Shown: one piece after another, positions 11,815-21,885 of the stretch
How positions within the stretch are numbered: position 1 is the first letter of the stretch
Layout of the letters: each line of letters begins with the position of its first letter
From: Lithodes maja
Taxonomy: Eukaryota; Arthropoda; Malacostraca; Decapoda; Lithodidae
Assembly (NCBI GenBank): GCA_037953745.1
Contig: JBAKBP010013149.1
Span: 1 to 64,000, forward strand
Length of the DNA stretch: 64,000 nucleotides
Reading direction: 5' to 3'
Translations under genes and position numbers: made by a program
Notes under the pieces: generated by a model
Told to the model about the DNA's origin: nothing
Database searches by the model: none
The model's input: the letters and a program-made list of their open reading frames with translations, nothing else

Positions 11815-12600
11815 TACACACACACACACAGTCATCGTAGTTCCCCGAATCCATACCACTCACCGCTTGACTCCCACACTTCCTCTGACTCATACCTTAT
11901 TCGTTATACTTTTGGTCAAGTCATTCTTATTTCTAAACACCGCTTTATGTCACACACACACACACACACACAGTCATCGTAGTTCCCCGAATCCATACCA
12001 CTCACCGCTTGACTCACACACTTCCTCTGACTCATACCTTATTCTTTGTACTTTTGGTCAAGTCATTCTTATTTCTAAACACCGCTTTGTGTCACACACA
12101 CACACAGTCATCATAGTTCCCCGAATCCATACCACTCACCGCTTGACTCACACACTTCCTCTGACTCATACCTTATTCTTTGTACTTTTGGTCAAGTCAT
12201 TCTTATTTCTAAACACCGCTTTATGTCACACACACACACAGTCATCGTAGTTCCCCGAATCTATAGCCTACCACTCACCGCTTGACTCACACACTTCCTC
12301 TGACTCATACCTTATTCTTTGTACTTTTGGTCAAGTCATTCTTATTTCTAAACACCGCTTTGTGTCACACACAGTCATCATAGTTCCCCGAATCCATATC
12401 ACTCACCGCTTGACTCACACACTTCCTCTGACTCATACCTTATTCTTTGTACTTTTGGTCAAGTCATTCTTATTTCTAAACACCGCTTTGTGTCACACAC
12501 ACAGTCATCGTAGTTCCCCGAATCCATATCACTCACCGCTTGACTCACACACTTCCTCTGACTCATACCTTATTCTTTGTACTTTTGGTCAAGTCAATAT
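11815..12600 (+). repeat. Tandem repeat, about 6 copies of 129-148 bp
   Basis: Each copy begins with a variable CA run followed by AGTCATCGTAGTTCCCCGAA, then ACTCACCGCTTGACTC, CTTCCTCTGACTCATACC, and TTTGGTCAAGTCATTCTT. Copies begin near 11815, 11955, 12103, 12237, 12370 and 12499. The length differences come mainly from the CA run. Long ORFs across it are products of the repetition and not genes. Confidence 0.92.
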
Positions 12601-12709
12601 TATTTAAATTCCAACCCTACCATAAATATCCCTGTAAGGCCATTATTTACCCGAATAAGTTACATAAACAGGGTCATTGGTCAAAGTGTTGAGAAGCATT
12701 CCGCTAAAC

Positions 12710-12815
12710 TAGCGATTCCCAACCTTTTTTCTGTCATTTCCCCCTCCAACCAGTTCAACCATCCAGATTTCCCCCTTCATGTGGACAAGGGAAAGAGTAG
12801 TCGAAACACACGGTG

Positions 12816-12876
<61 letters not shown>

Positions 12877-12915
12877 GCATGAGAAAATCCATCTCCGAGA
12901 TTTTGTTTTTATTGC

Positions 12916-12951
<36 letters not shown>

Positions 12952-13045
12952 GCAGTGTAATCATGTAATTATTTCCCCCCTGGTAGCTTCAAATTTCCCC
13001 CCAGGGGGAAATTTCCCCCAGGTTGGGAAATGCTGCTTGAAGTAA
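12710..13045. mobile_element. Possible hAT-like small element nested in the 1.5-kb element
   Basis: ATTCCCAACCTTTTTTCTG on the left and AGGTTGGGAAATGC on the right form imperfect inverted ends, as in many hAT MITEs. Outside them similar sequences (AAATTCCAACC...AATATCCC) occur at 12606 and 13057. Inside are a CT run (12820-12874) and a TAG run (12918-12951). No clear 8-bp duplication was found, so the class is tentative. Confidence 0.4.
12820..12951. repeat. (CT)n and (TAG)n microsatellites
   Basis: About 55 bp of CT repeats followed, after a short spacer, by about 34 bp of TAG repeats. Confidence 0.95.
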
Positions 13046-13117
13046 AGGGTTAAAGCGTTCAAATTCCAACCATACCACAAATATCCCCGTAAGGTAATTT
13101 GCCCGCTAAAGGGCTAA

Positions 13118-13756
13118 TGGTAGGCTACACCTATCAAAGTAAAGATAAATTCGAATGGTCTTAAAGCTATCACCCATGGTTAAGGTGAATCTAAACTAGC
13201 TGGCGCATAGTCTGAAATGTTATTCTTTTTTCATAAATGATTACGCATGAGTGGAAATGATATAAGAACTTGAAATTATGGACGTTTGGAATTCTTTAGG
13301 ATCGCAGAAATCGAAGTGTACTCTACGCCCCATACCCAATGGTCACCAAACTCCTTGTGTCAGAAATAAATTAATCAATCAAAAAGTCAATATATATATA
13401 CAGGTATATACATGTTTTTAAACTTTCAGCCGGATTAGAACCACCGACAGTCAGGACGAGTTGTCCTGAGAGTATACAAACATTTAGTAGTTGACGTGTG
13501 TGTATTTGTGAGATATACTAAATATTAATGACTCTCGTGTTTGGCTGGGCGAAAATTTATAGAAATCACTTCAACCCGAGTTGCGTGGGGTTAGTTGTAC
13601 AAATTATTGTATGGTACTCTCAAGATCTCTATATATATATATATCTTTGGCACTGAAATATGGGTCCTACGATTTGTGCGTGAAACGAAATACTTTCTCC
13701 AAGTAGGATTTCTCCCTTTCCTTAATATAAATAGGAATAGGTTAGCTATTCTTGAT
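13118..13756. other. Intergenic; rearranged SINE-like fragment near 13430-13520
   Basis: No gene. The stretch 13430-13520 has the reverse complement of a tRNA B-box region (GAACCACCGACAGTC) followed by GAGAGTATACAAAC and TATTTGTGAGATATACT, which also form the body of the SINE at 13757. It looks like a rearranged copy of that SINE. Confidence 0.45.
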
Positions 13757-13900
13757 CACGCCGTGGTGTAGTTGGTTAATGCATCGACACTCGTCGTGAC
13801 TGTCGGTGGTTCAAGTCCAGTTGAGAGTATGAAAACGTTTTGTAGCTCACATGTATTTGTGAGGTAGCTCACATGTATTTGTGAGATATACTTTATATAA
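13757..13900 (+). mobile_element. tRNA-derived SINE
   Basis: CCGTGGTGTAGTTGGTTAAT fits a pol III A box and GGTTCAAGTCC a B box, spaced as in a tRNA. The body (AGCTCACATGTATTTGTGAG, partly duplicated) continues past the tRNA part, which argues for a SINE and against a functional tRNA gene. The 3' side runs into TA repeats. Confidence 0.6.
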
Positions 13901-14717
13901 TTTATATATATAATATATATATTGTTATGCCAAAAAGTAGATAAGAGAAAAGCAGAGAAACTCCCAGCAACATCACGCCAACAACTACCATCAACAGAAT
14001 AGCCATGCTTCAGATTAATGAAGACAACAAAACAGTGACCCCTCCAAGGTGGTTTTCCTTAACTCCAGTCACTCCGTCTCTATCTATTCTATCTATCTAC
14101 TCCGTCTCACCTGCCGCCAAATCCAATCACAGGGCTTGTGACGTCGGACAACCGCCCGCTACAGAAATGCCTGGCACAGCTGGCAACTCGTCTTCCACTT
14201 CACATGACACAGAGGCAGAGTCAAAGAAGGAACACCTATGCAGCACCACAAGGGTACAACAGCCACTCCAACCCCACTACTAAGGCCCTTTCTACACCCA
14301 ATACCACCAGGAGCCACACCAATAATAAAATTACCAAGAAGCGAGTAGAACGCCTCTTCAGCAGGCACACCCATCACCTAAACTTGGGCTCCCCTGTTAA
14401 GGTACTCTCCCTCAGCATCCCTTGGGAGATGAAATAGCGACAAAACAAAGAAAAACCTACTACCTGGCTGCACCCTCGTTTAGCATCCCTTGCGAGGCAC
14501 ATGTAGAGTACAACAATCCCTGCTCTAGCACAGAGTTCGGAATCCTCTATTCTGCTTCAAACTCGTTTGAGGGTCAGTGCGAGTACTCGGCATAATCAAT
14601 ATAAAAGTATTATATATCATTACCTCAGGTTCTATCCATTCTATTATTGATTGAACTTGTGTTTGAAATCCTGTTTGCTTAAAGACCCACTTCTATCTCT
14701 GATAATATTCCAGAGTA
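13901..14717. other. Unassigned sequence
   Basis: Overlapping short ORFs near 14000-14440 have no recognisable domain and no splice or promoter context that I can support. A motif is repeated (AGCATCCCTTGGGAG near 14416 and AGCATCCCTTGCGAG near 14482). Function unknown. Confidence 0.4.
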
Positions 14718-16219
14718 TTTTTTTTTTTTTTTTTTTTTCTATGTGATTGAGGGAGGCAAAAGGCATAACTGCCTATAGCGAGTGCCTCCCCCATAGTTGA
14801 AAGAGTGACAGGGCCAAAATCAAGGGACGTTCGAGCCAAAATGCCTGGACACACGGAGTTTGAAGCAATTTAAGTCATAGGAAGAGGGAAAGACTGATTC
14901 TGGGAGAGAGTTCCAGAGCTCAGATGTTGAGTAGAAGAAAGTTTGAGAGTAACGTTTCACTCTTGGGTTGGAGAGTTGCACAGAGTAGGGGTGGGATTGA
15001 GTTGCAAGACGGGTACCACGTGCCCTACGTAAAGGAGGTGGTATGCACTGGGATAGCTCTGAGGAACACTGATTATTATAGTAGCGATAGAATAGCGAGA
15101 GAGATGCAACATTGCGGCGGAGAGAGAGAGATTGCAGAGAGTTGGTTAGTGGACGGGAGTTAATGATACGAAAGGCCTTCCTTTCAACTTTGTCTAGGAG
15201 AGCGGTGTGAGAGGAACCTCCCCACACATGTGAACAATACTCAATACAAGGGCGCACTATGCTCCTGTACAGAGCAAGAAGCTGTGCAGGGGAAAAGAAC
15301 CCCCTAAGGCGGTTGAGCACACCCAGCTTCTGGGAGGCTGCCTTAGCAAGACTGGTAATATGGTCCTTCCAAATGAGAGCAGAAGAAAAAGAGACACCAA
15401 GAATATTGAGAGAAGATGAAGGGTTGATTTTTGTATCGTTGAAGAATAAGGGATAGTCCGCTGGGAGATCCTGACGGGTAGATAGATGGAGAAATTGGGG
15501 TTTGGAAGCATTAAAGTTAACAAGGTTTTCTCTGCCCCAATTGGAAATAGTATTTAGATCAGAATTTAAGAGTTCTATGGCTTCATTACGTTTGTCGTTG
15601 AGGGATTGCTGGCTGGGGCGTTCTGAAAAACTAATGGAGTAGTGTAAGGTTGAGTCGTCTGCGTATGAATGGATGGGAATTAAGGTACAGTTAAGGAGAT
15701 CATTTATAAAAATTAGAAAGAGAATAGGAGATAGGACAGAGCCCTGAGGAACACCGGAGTTTATAGGGTGAGGAAGTGAACAATGGCCGTCCACAACCGC
15801 AGCTATGGATCGGCCGGAAAGGAAATTAGAGACAAAGGCACAGATGGAGGGATAGAAACCGAAGGAGGGTAGTTTAGAAATTAATGATTTATGCCAGACT
15901 CTATCGAAGGCTTTCGATATGTCTAGTGCAATAGAAAAAGTCTCACCGAAGTCCCGAAAGGAGGATGACCAAGAGTTAGTAAGATATGAAAGAAGATCAC
16001 CAGTAGAGCGACCCTTAAGGAAGCCATACTGGCGATCTGAGAGCAGATTATGAGAAGAGAAATGCTTAAGAAATTTGGAAGCAAGAATAGTTTCAAAAAC
16101 TTTAGAAAGACAAGAGATAAGAGCAATTGGACGATAGTTGGAGGGTTGAGAGCGGTCACCCTTCTTTGGGACAGGTTGAATGTGAGCAAACTTCCAGCAT
16201 GAAGGGAAGACGTTAGAGG
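14718..16219 (-). pseudogene. 5'-truncated LINE, family A (Jockey/CR1-like reverse transcriptase)
   Basis: The minus strand is open from the 5' break at about 16219 to a stop at 14820 and encodes the reverse transcriptase from NYRPIALIS through SGVPQGSVLSPILF and the catalytic YADD to the C-terminus ending FGSNVP. The T run 14718-14738 is the poly(A) tail on the minus strand. The endonuclease and early reverse transcriptase are missing. It is almost the same as the right-hand part of the copy at 46892-49354, which extends further 5'; similarity ends at TTAGAGGA. An in-frame stop lies just upstream. No clean target duplication is seen. It cannot move on its own. Clade assignment rests on motif style only. 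Confidence 0.85.
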
Positions 16220-16624
16220 ACGTTAGACGTTACTTGCATTCATAAACCTATGTAACTATGTTTTAAATATTTTCGCACTCCATTTAGTATTGAAATATAT
16301 AAATCTGTATTGTAACCAATATTTACTTATGCCAAATAAACCTTGTACACTGAAGCTCATGTATCTTTTCTAGTCTAAGTTAAGAACTACACGCTCATTT
16401 GGATAAGCTATACGACCTTGGGGGTTTCTGGTGTATGGTCGATATCTAGCTACGTGATCACGAGTCGGAGCGGGTAGTGGTGGATGAGATATAATTCCAA
16501 AAAAGCCACTACCTTTAAGCTCCTCGGTGACCTAGTGGTTTGGGTGCTGGAGTGCTGCACTACTGGCCTGGGTTCGAACCCTGGCTGGGGCATGACACAA
16601 AATATTAATATATATATATATATA

Positions 16625-16672
<48 letters not shown>

Positions 16673-17210
16673 CCTCCGAAAAGTGAATGCCCGGTAAAGA
16701 ATGAAAAAGGCGATTAATTTCAGCCCCAGATAACTTCGAAATTTTATAGACAGCATTATTTACCACGACTGTCTATTTTCTCTTTGTTATGTAGGTGTAT
16801 TTATTTATTTATTTCATATATTTTTATATATTTATTTATTTTTATTATTTATTTATTTATTTTATTTATTATTTTTAAGGGGGGAGGGGGCAAACACTCG
16901 TTACAGGCAGTTTTGCCTTTTGTCTCCTTGTTAAACACAGGGGAAAACATTCCGACTGCTCGTAAAACAACAGCTTTAAGCCATATTAAAACAGGTCTTC
17001 TGACGATTGAGAACAAGAGTGAATTATTATACATGACAGTCTTTATTATCATAGATTAACCTATTTAGCATGGTGACGCATTTAGTACGGTACGATTATA
17101 ACTAACACTATTCGATTCTATTTAACTTTGAAATTTATGTTCTCTCGTAGTCAAGGGCCAAATTCTTGTGTCAAATAAATCCTCAAATAAAATACTGTTC
17201 ATTTATCGTT
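16220..17210. other. Intergenic with a SINE head and TA microsatellite
   Basis: Apart from the SINE at 16519 and the TA run at 16612-16670 this is AT-rich DNA. A block of ATTTATTTATTT-like repeats lies at 16795-16880. Short ORFs are low complexity. Confidence 0.5.
16519..16600 (+). mobile_element. tRNA-derived SINE head
   Basis: TGACCTAGTGGTTTGGGTGC (A-box-like) and GGTTCGAACCC (perfect B box) are correctly spaced, ending in CTGGGGCA. It is followed at once by TA repeats. No CCA or clean acceptor stem could be built by eye, so a SINE or tRNA pseudogene is more likely than a working tRNA. Confidence 0.55.
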
Positions 17211-17515
17211 TTAAGGGGGTAGTGGATATTTTTTGGTTTATTTATTAATTTATTTATATTATAGTAACCTGGCTAAATCTCCATCAAGCTTTAAAAACTT
17301 TTGCTAGACCCCCCTTTCAAGATTAATTTGTACATTTTTCGGTCCCGGCTTCGGCCGATTCCTCCTAGAATTACAGGCTCGCTATCGCTCGTCAGGAAAA
17401 AATCGACAACTAAATGGCATGAAAGGTCTTTATATTGACAAAGAAATGGGGTAAAAGGTCATAAAATCGCCAAAATAATGGAACGAACGTCTTAAAATCT
17501 CAAAGCTAATTGGAT
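17211..17515 (-). mobile_element. TTAA small element, family T (reverse copy, right end decayed)
   Basis: TTAAGGGGGTAGTGG begins the copy. The reverse complements of the family landmarks follow: CTCCATCAAGCTT, TTGTACATTTTTCGG, GGCTTCGGCC, the CGCTATCGCTCG block and AAAATCGCCAAAATAATGG. The far end fades at about 17515. From 17516 to 17810 nothing is recognisable. Confidence 0.7.
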
Positions 17516-17810
17516 TATACTGTCTACTTTATTCTGTCCGTTTGGGTGTGGTCTGCCTGGGGCAGGAGATAAGGGTGCAGTTGTCACGTCTAGGGTAAAC
17601 AAACACAAATATATGAATGGGACACTATCTCGGGTACACTCGTACCCTAGGTCAGGTCAATCCATTTTGCAACGTCGCGAAAACAACATTGCCATTTTTT
17701 ATACAAATTATTTGCATTTATCCTTAAAAAAGTGTCACATTCTTTAAACCATACAGCTTTTTTTTTAAATTAAATCTATACAGAGTATTTATAACTAATT
17801 TTTAAAGTTG

Positions 17811-18422
17811 TTAACCCGGGAACGGCGAGAACACTCTTAAGAGGTTTTGGTGGGCAAGGGCGAGGACCCTCTTAAGAGGTAAGGCCTAAAAAAAACTTTT
17901 AAAAGGCCCCAGTAGCACTTAAAACATTTTTTTTCCCCTCCATACCTCATATCACTCATCCACATGTGTCAATATCCCCTCCTTCTCCCCCCCCCCCCTT
18001 CAATTATCACCTTTTTTTCCTCTTATTACCATCTTTATTGGTGTATTTATCATGCCAATATCTGCAACCCGGTTCCAGGGTGTGGTGTTGTTGCTACCGA
18101 GCGTATGAGTGCGAGAGAATGAGGGAGGGGAGGTTCAGTGTGGCTGTAGGCTCCAGAGAGAGAGGGTGTACGTCGCTGCTGGCTCACAATTCATGAATAG
18201 ACCGGCTGACTATAATTCGCGATTTTGACCATACAAACACTATTGGCACTTGTTTTATTGTTGGTACATGTTACTATCTTCATATTAAACGTAAAATAGG
18301 CGCATATGAATAAGTAATAACGATATTTATCGTAAAATTACGATTTTAGGTGGGAAGGAGGCCTAATATCGTCGCCCAGTTACATGGTGTCCACTACACC
18401 CTGTGCGCGCTCGCCGGGTTAA
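17811..18422. mobile_element. TTAA-ended small element (TTAACCCGG type)
   Basis: Left end TTAACCCGGGAACGGCGAG; right end CGCTCGCCGGGTTAA. These are imperfect inverted repeats with TTAA at both ends. CTCTTAAGAGG occurs twice just inside the left end. No protein is encoded. Confidence 0.5.
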
Positions 18423-18564
18423 TGGCTTAAAATGTGAGATTTGTTATTAAGAATTTAAGATTTGGCAAGTCTGCCTTTATCAGATTCCTGACCTGAAGAC
18501 GCCCAAATGACCCTTATAAAATAGAAGGACTACAAGCATGAGAGAAAAGGCAGCTACCTCCCCC

Positions 18565-19052
18565 TTAACCCTTAATTAGCGGCGCGCAACATAAGTCGAG
18601 TTAAATAAAGCTGGACTATGTGGCGGCGCTAGACATATATCGTGTGGCAATTTCAGCACGTAATGTGGCTGAGAGAGAGAGACAAGTGGTGGCAGGAGAG
18701 TAGCGAGCGTATGACTGCTCCCGACCACCGCGGCGAACCTACTGACACGAATCCCACCTCCTCCCTCCCTCTCTCACTCGCTATATACGGAATTGTATGG
18801 GGAAAGTGCCTAATTACATGCTTTTTGCACTCGCGTTGCACGGTTATTGCAAGAAAACTAGCCATCATAAAAGGATCGTTATGGTGTCATTCGAAAGCTC
18901 TGTTTATGCCCTTTCAGGGATAGATACTTGTTTTACGTTCTGGGTCTTATTTAGGCATGAAAATGATCACGTAAACAGCCCTATTTTGGCTAAAAACACC
19001 CCGCTGGGCGGTACATATAAATAAACCGCATAGGCCGCTCGTAAGGTGTTAA
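18565..19052. mobile_element. TTAA-ended small element (TTAACCCTTA type)
   Basis: Left end TTAACCCTTAATTAGCGGCG; right end GGCCGCTCGTAAGGTGTTAA. The ends are related inverted repeats, with TTAA on both sides. Interior without a credible ORF. Confidence 0.4.
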
Positions 19053-19439
19053 AAGAGCTATGACCTCTCTAAGCTAAGCGGCTAGGTTATTATATGACGG
19101 GCCATATTACACAAGAGTATTTATGGCAGGCTAGGAACTATATTCTGACCTTGAGGTAACCGACAGCATCATAAAGGCAGTCACACCAGCGAGTTGTTTG
19201 TCTTTCGATCAGCGTCTATATTCTGTCAACGTTTGGAGGGCTGCCGCTCTTTAGATTTGTTACGGGTAAATTCGGTAATTACACTAAAAAGTAGATTATA
19301 ATTACACTAAAAAGTAGATTATCTTAGTTTGGTTGAATTCATATAACACATGAATTTAGAATCTACCAGACCAGAGTTGCCAGGAATAGATACTAGTAAA
19401 ATATACTTGTGTCACCGGGCCATAAATGCTATCAGTGTT

Positions 19440-19671
19440 TGTCCACCGAGGCCCTGCTGAGCCACGCGGCAAACATTACCGCTTTATGGGCCTCTTGTAC
19501 AGTTAGGTAACAGGGGGTTTCGGTATTACGAGGTGTTGTCACTGGATTATGAACATGATATAGACAGGATTAATAATTTATGGACAATGCTACATATTAT
19601 CTTTGTACGCAACAAACATTGCTTCTTTATGATCGCGCTCTATAAAGTTGAGTAGCAGGTTTGATATTTTC

Positions 19672-19717
<46 letters not shown>

Positions 19718-20117
19718 TGTATATTTTTTTAATTATGAGGTACTGTACGAATTGCACAATATGGGTTAATAATTTATGAATGATATGTTGACTTTGTGCG
19801 TAGCAAATTTGTTTGCTTTATGAGTCTCTTGTTAATTTTGGCAACACAAGTTTTTAGGAGTATGAGGTATTGTCACAGAGTTATAAGCATCGTATAGTGA
19901 GCGTCAATTATACAGTATATGGACAATATATTGGCTTTGTATGCAGCATACCTCTTTACGAGCCTATTGTAAAGTTGGGTTACACAAGCTTTTAGGAGTA
20001 TAAGGTTTTATCACTGGGTTATACACATTGTGAGCGTTAATATATTGACACTGTACATAGCAAACATTATTTCTTTATGACGATCTATAAAGTTGGGGAA
20101 CAAGGTTTTATGGGGGT
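19440..20117. repeat. Degenerate tandem repeat region with embedded TA microsatellite
   Basis: Four diverged units share the order 'GGACAAT..., TTTGTACGCAACAAACATT, CTTTATGA, TATAAAGTTG, GTATTACGAGGT or similar, TGTCACTGG'. They start near 19575, 19775, 19920 and 20035. A TA run (19677-19720) interrupts the first. A further piece lies at 20706-20765, beyond an inserted LINE tail. Old tandem duplication; no gene seen. Confidence 0.65.
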
Positions 20118-20128
20118 ATGTGCTGTCA
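20118..20128. repeat. 11-bp target site duplication, left
   Basis: ATGTGCTGTCA, identical to 20695-20705. Confidence 0.88.
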
Positions 20129-20694
20129 GAGAGAATATGTGAGTCAGGTACAAGGGGAGATAGAAGGGCAGGAAGACCCCCATTGAGATGGAGAGACTGT
20201 GTAAGAAAGGCTTTGGATGATAGAGGAATGACTATAGATCAGGCAGGGGAGTGGTGGTGGACAGGAGTGAATGGAGAATGCTTGTGATTAGTTGAGTGAA
20301 CACGTGGTCATTTGGAGTAAGGGGTCGGGCGCAAGTTCGACTAGATAATAGTCCATCAGGCGCCTGGCCCGGGGGGACGATTAATATGAAGGGTGTGCCT
20401 GGAAGTGTGGTGGGAGGGCTTGTGGCTTTTGCTCCGCTGCATGTCTGCCTGCCGAGATCGGAACCTCTCCGGGTGGTCAGGGGCCGGGGGAGTGCTGGAG
20501 CGACCTTGGTAACCCTGGTCTCTGGGTCTTCTCCTGGGTGACCTGGATGTGTGTGAGTTTGTGTTTTTTATCTGTGTTTATTTTTTGTTTTATGTTGTTT
20601 TTGTGTTTTCCCTGTTCTTGCTCTGTCTTGAGTCGGCTACCCCCAAAATGGGGATTGGGCCTGAGCATATAGATAGATAGATAGATATAGATAG
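20129..20694 (+). pseudogene. 5'-truncated LINE 3' end (RTE-like) with GATA tail
   Basis: The first part (to the stop at 20285) encodes the end of an ORF2 with RRAGRPPLRWRDCV and a following GEWW region, as in C-termini of RTE-like LINEs. A 3' untranslated part follows, with a small hairpin (CTACCCCCAAAATGGGGATT) and a tail of GATA repeats (20669-20694). The perfect 11-bp duplication on both sides defines the insertion. It is dead on arrival, having lost nearly all coding sequence. Confidence 0.85.
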
Positions 20695-20705
20695 ATGTGC
20701 TGTCA
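20695..20705. repeat. 11-bp target site duplication, right
   Basis: ATGTGCTGTCA, partner of 20118-20128. Confidence 0.88.
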
Positions 20706-21019
20706 CTGGTTTTAAGCATCGTACAGCCAGGGTTAATAATGTATGGATACTGTGTTTGCATTGTACTGAATAATGAACTGTAATATAGCAGGAGGTAGCT
20801 GCAATCAAATATAATACCATCACCTACTTTCCAGCTTCACCTTTGACTGGCTTGGCTTGAACAGTTATCAGACGAAGGCAAAGAAGTTGTAGTATATCCT
20901 CTTGGTAATCTTCCTCTTATACTAACCCTGAGCTAGTGCCGATACAAATGGCCAGTCCTAGAATATAGGACATGCTCACAAGAATCAAAGCTAAATAAAA
21001 CAAAACAATATAAGAGAAA
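20706..21019. other. Upstream region of the DEG/ENaC gene
   Basis: Begins with the remaining piece of the degenerate tandem repeat, then unique sequence up to the start codon. No convincing TATA box could be assigned. In-frame TAA at 21011-21013 shortly precedes the ATG. Confidence 0.4.
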
Positions 21020-21823
21020 ATGTCTCACTCCGGAGAGGATGAGGACCCCCCAGCCTACGACTCCATGTATCCCGTGGTGCCTCCAAGAATCCTAGTCTCC
21101 AGAAGCTCTCCTGCTATGGAGAGAAAGAATACCAAAGAGCCGAACAGAGAATGTGATGCAGACAAGGAACCGAATCCAATAAAGCTGAAAAGGAAATGTG
21201 AATCGTACAAGGAGTCAAATTCAGAAAAGCCAAAAATGGAACGTCTGGGGGACGAGGAACCGAATTCAGAAAAGGTAAAGAAGGAATGCAAGGTGGGCAA
21301 GGGACCGAATCCCATAAAACCAAGAAGGAAAAGTGAGGGTGACAGGGAAACAAAACCAAAAAAGAATGAGTTTGTAGAGTCTGAGAAACAGGAATCGTCT
21401 ATCAAATTACAAAGATGCGGCCTGGTCAGAGGAGAAAAGAAAGATGACTCGACCAAGCTTAGAGCCGATTCTAAGGGAGAGAACACAGCTAATGACGCCA
21501 GAATTGAGAGGAAAGCCAACTCTATCAAGGCAGAACGACAAGTCAATTCCATCAAGGTCAAAAGACGGGCCAACTCCGTAATGGTCCCGATTAAGTCCTA
21601 CACATCTTCAAGTCCAACGTGCACTTGCAAAAAACAAAAGTCAAAGAGTGAGGTTGGAGAAAGTACTACAGAAGAGGAGGATGTGCCCGCTGACAGCAGC
21701 TCCTCTGGCGGCAATCCCAGTACTGCCAAGGATCGTCTGCTGGATATGACCAAGGGAACCAGGCAGGTGCTTGAGTAGGTAGTCAGATAATTATTTCTTA
21801 GATAAAAGTCTAATATTAATGTA

Positions 21824-21885
<62 letters not shown>

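Larger units (their letters stand above)
11610..13117. mobile_element. Terminal-inverted-repeat element of 1.5 kb with internal tandem array
   Basis: The left end TTAACCCTTTAGCGGGCAAA is matched by the right end TTTGCCCGCTAAAGGGCTAA, with one mismatch. No transposase-like ORF lies inside. The interior is filled by a six-copy tandem array, a probable second small element and CT and TAG microsatellites. I infer a non-autonomous element expanded by later tandem duplication and insertion. The unique sequence from 11424 to 11609 before it shows nothing recognisable. Confidence 0.6.

Noticed and set aside
11810..12607. Long plus-strand ORFs with repeated HTHTH and LFLNTALCHTH motifs
   Set aside because: They arise from the tandem repeat and its CA runs; different lengths of the CA run shift the frame between copies.
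14005..14437. 92- and 99-aa overlapping ORFs as a small host gene
   Set aside because: Two frames are open over the same stretch, Ser/Thr-rich, and no domain is recognised; kept only as unassigned sequence.
15923..16189. 88-aa ORF on the minus strand, repeated at 48108-48374
   Set aside because: It is another frame of the LINE family A reverse transcriptase and appears in both copies for that reason only.
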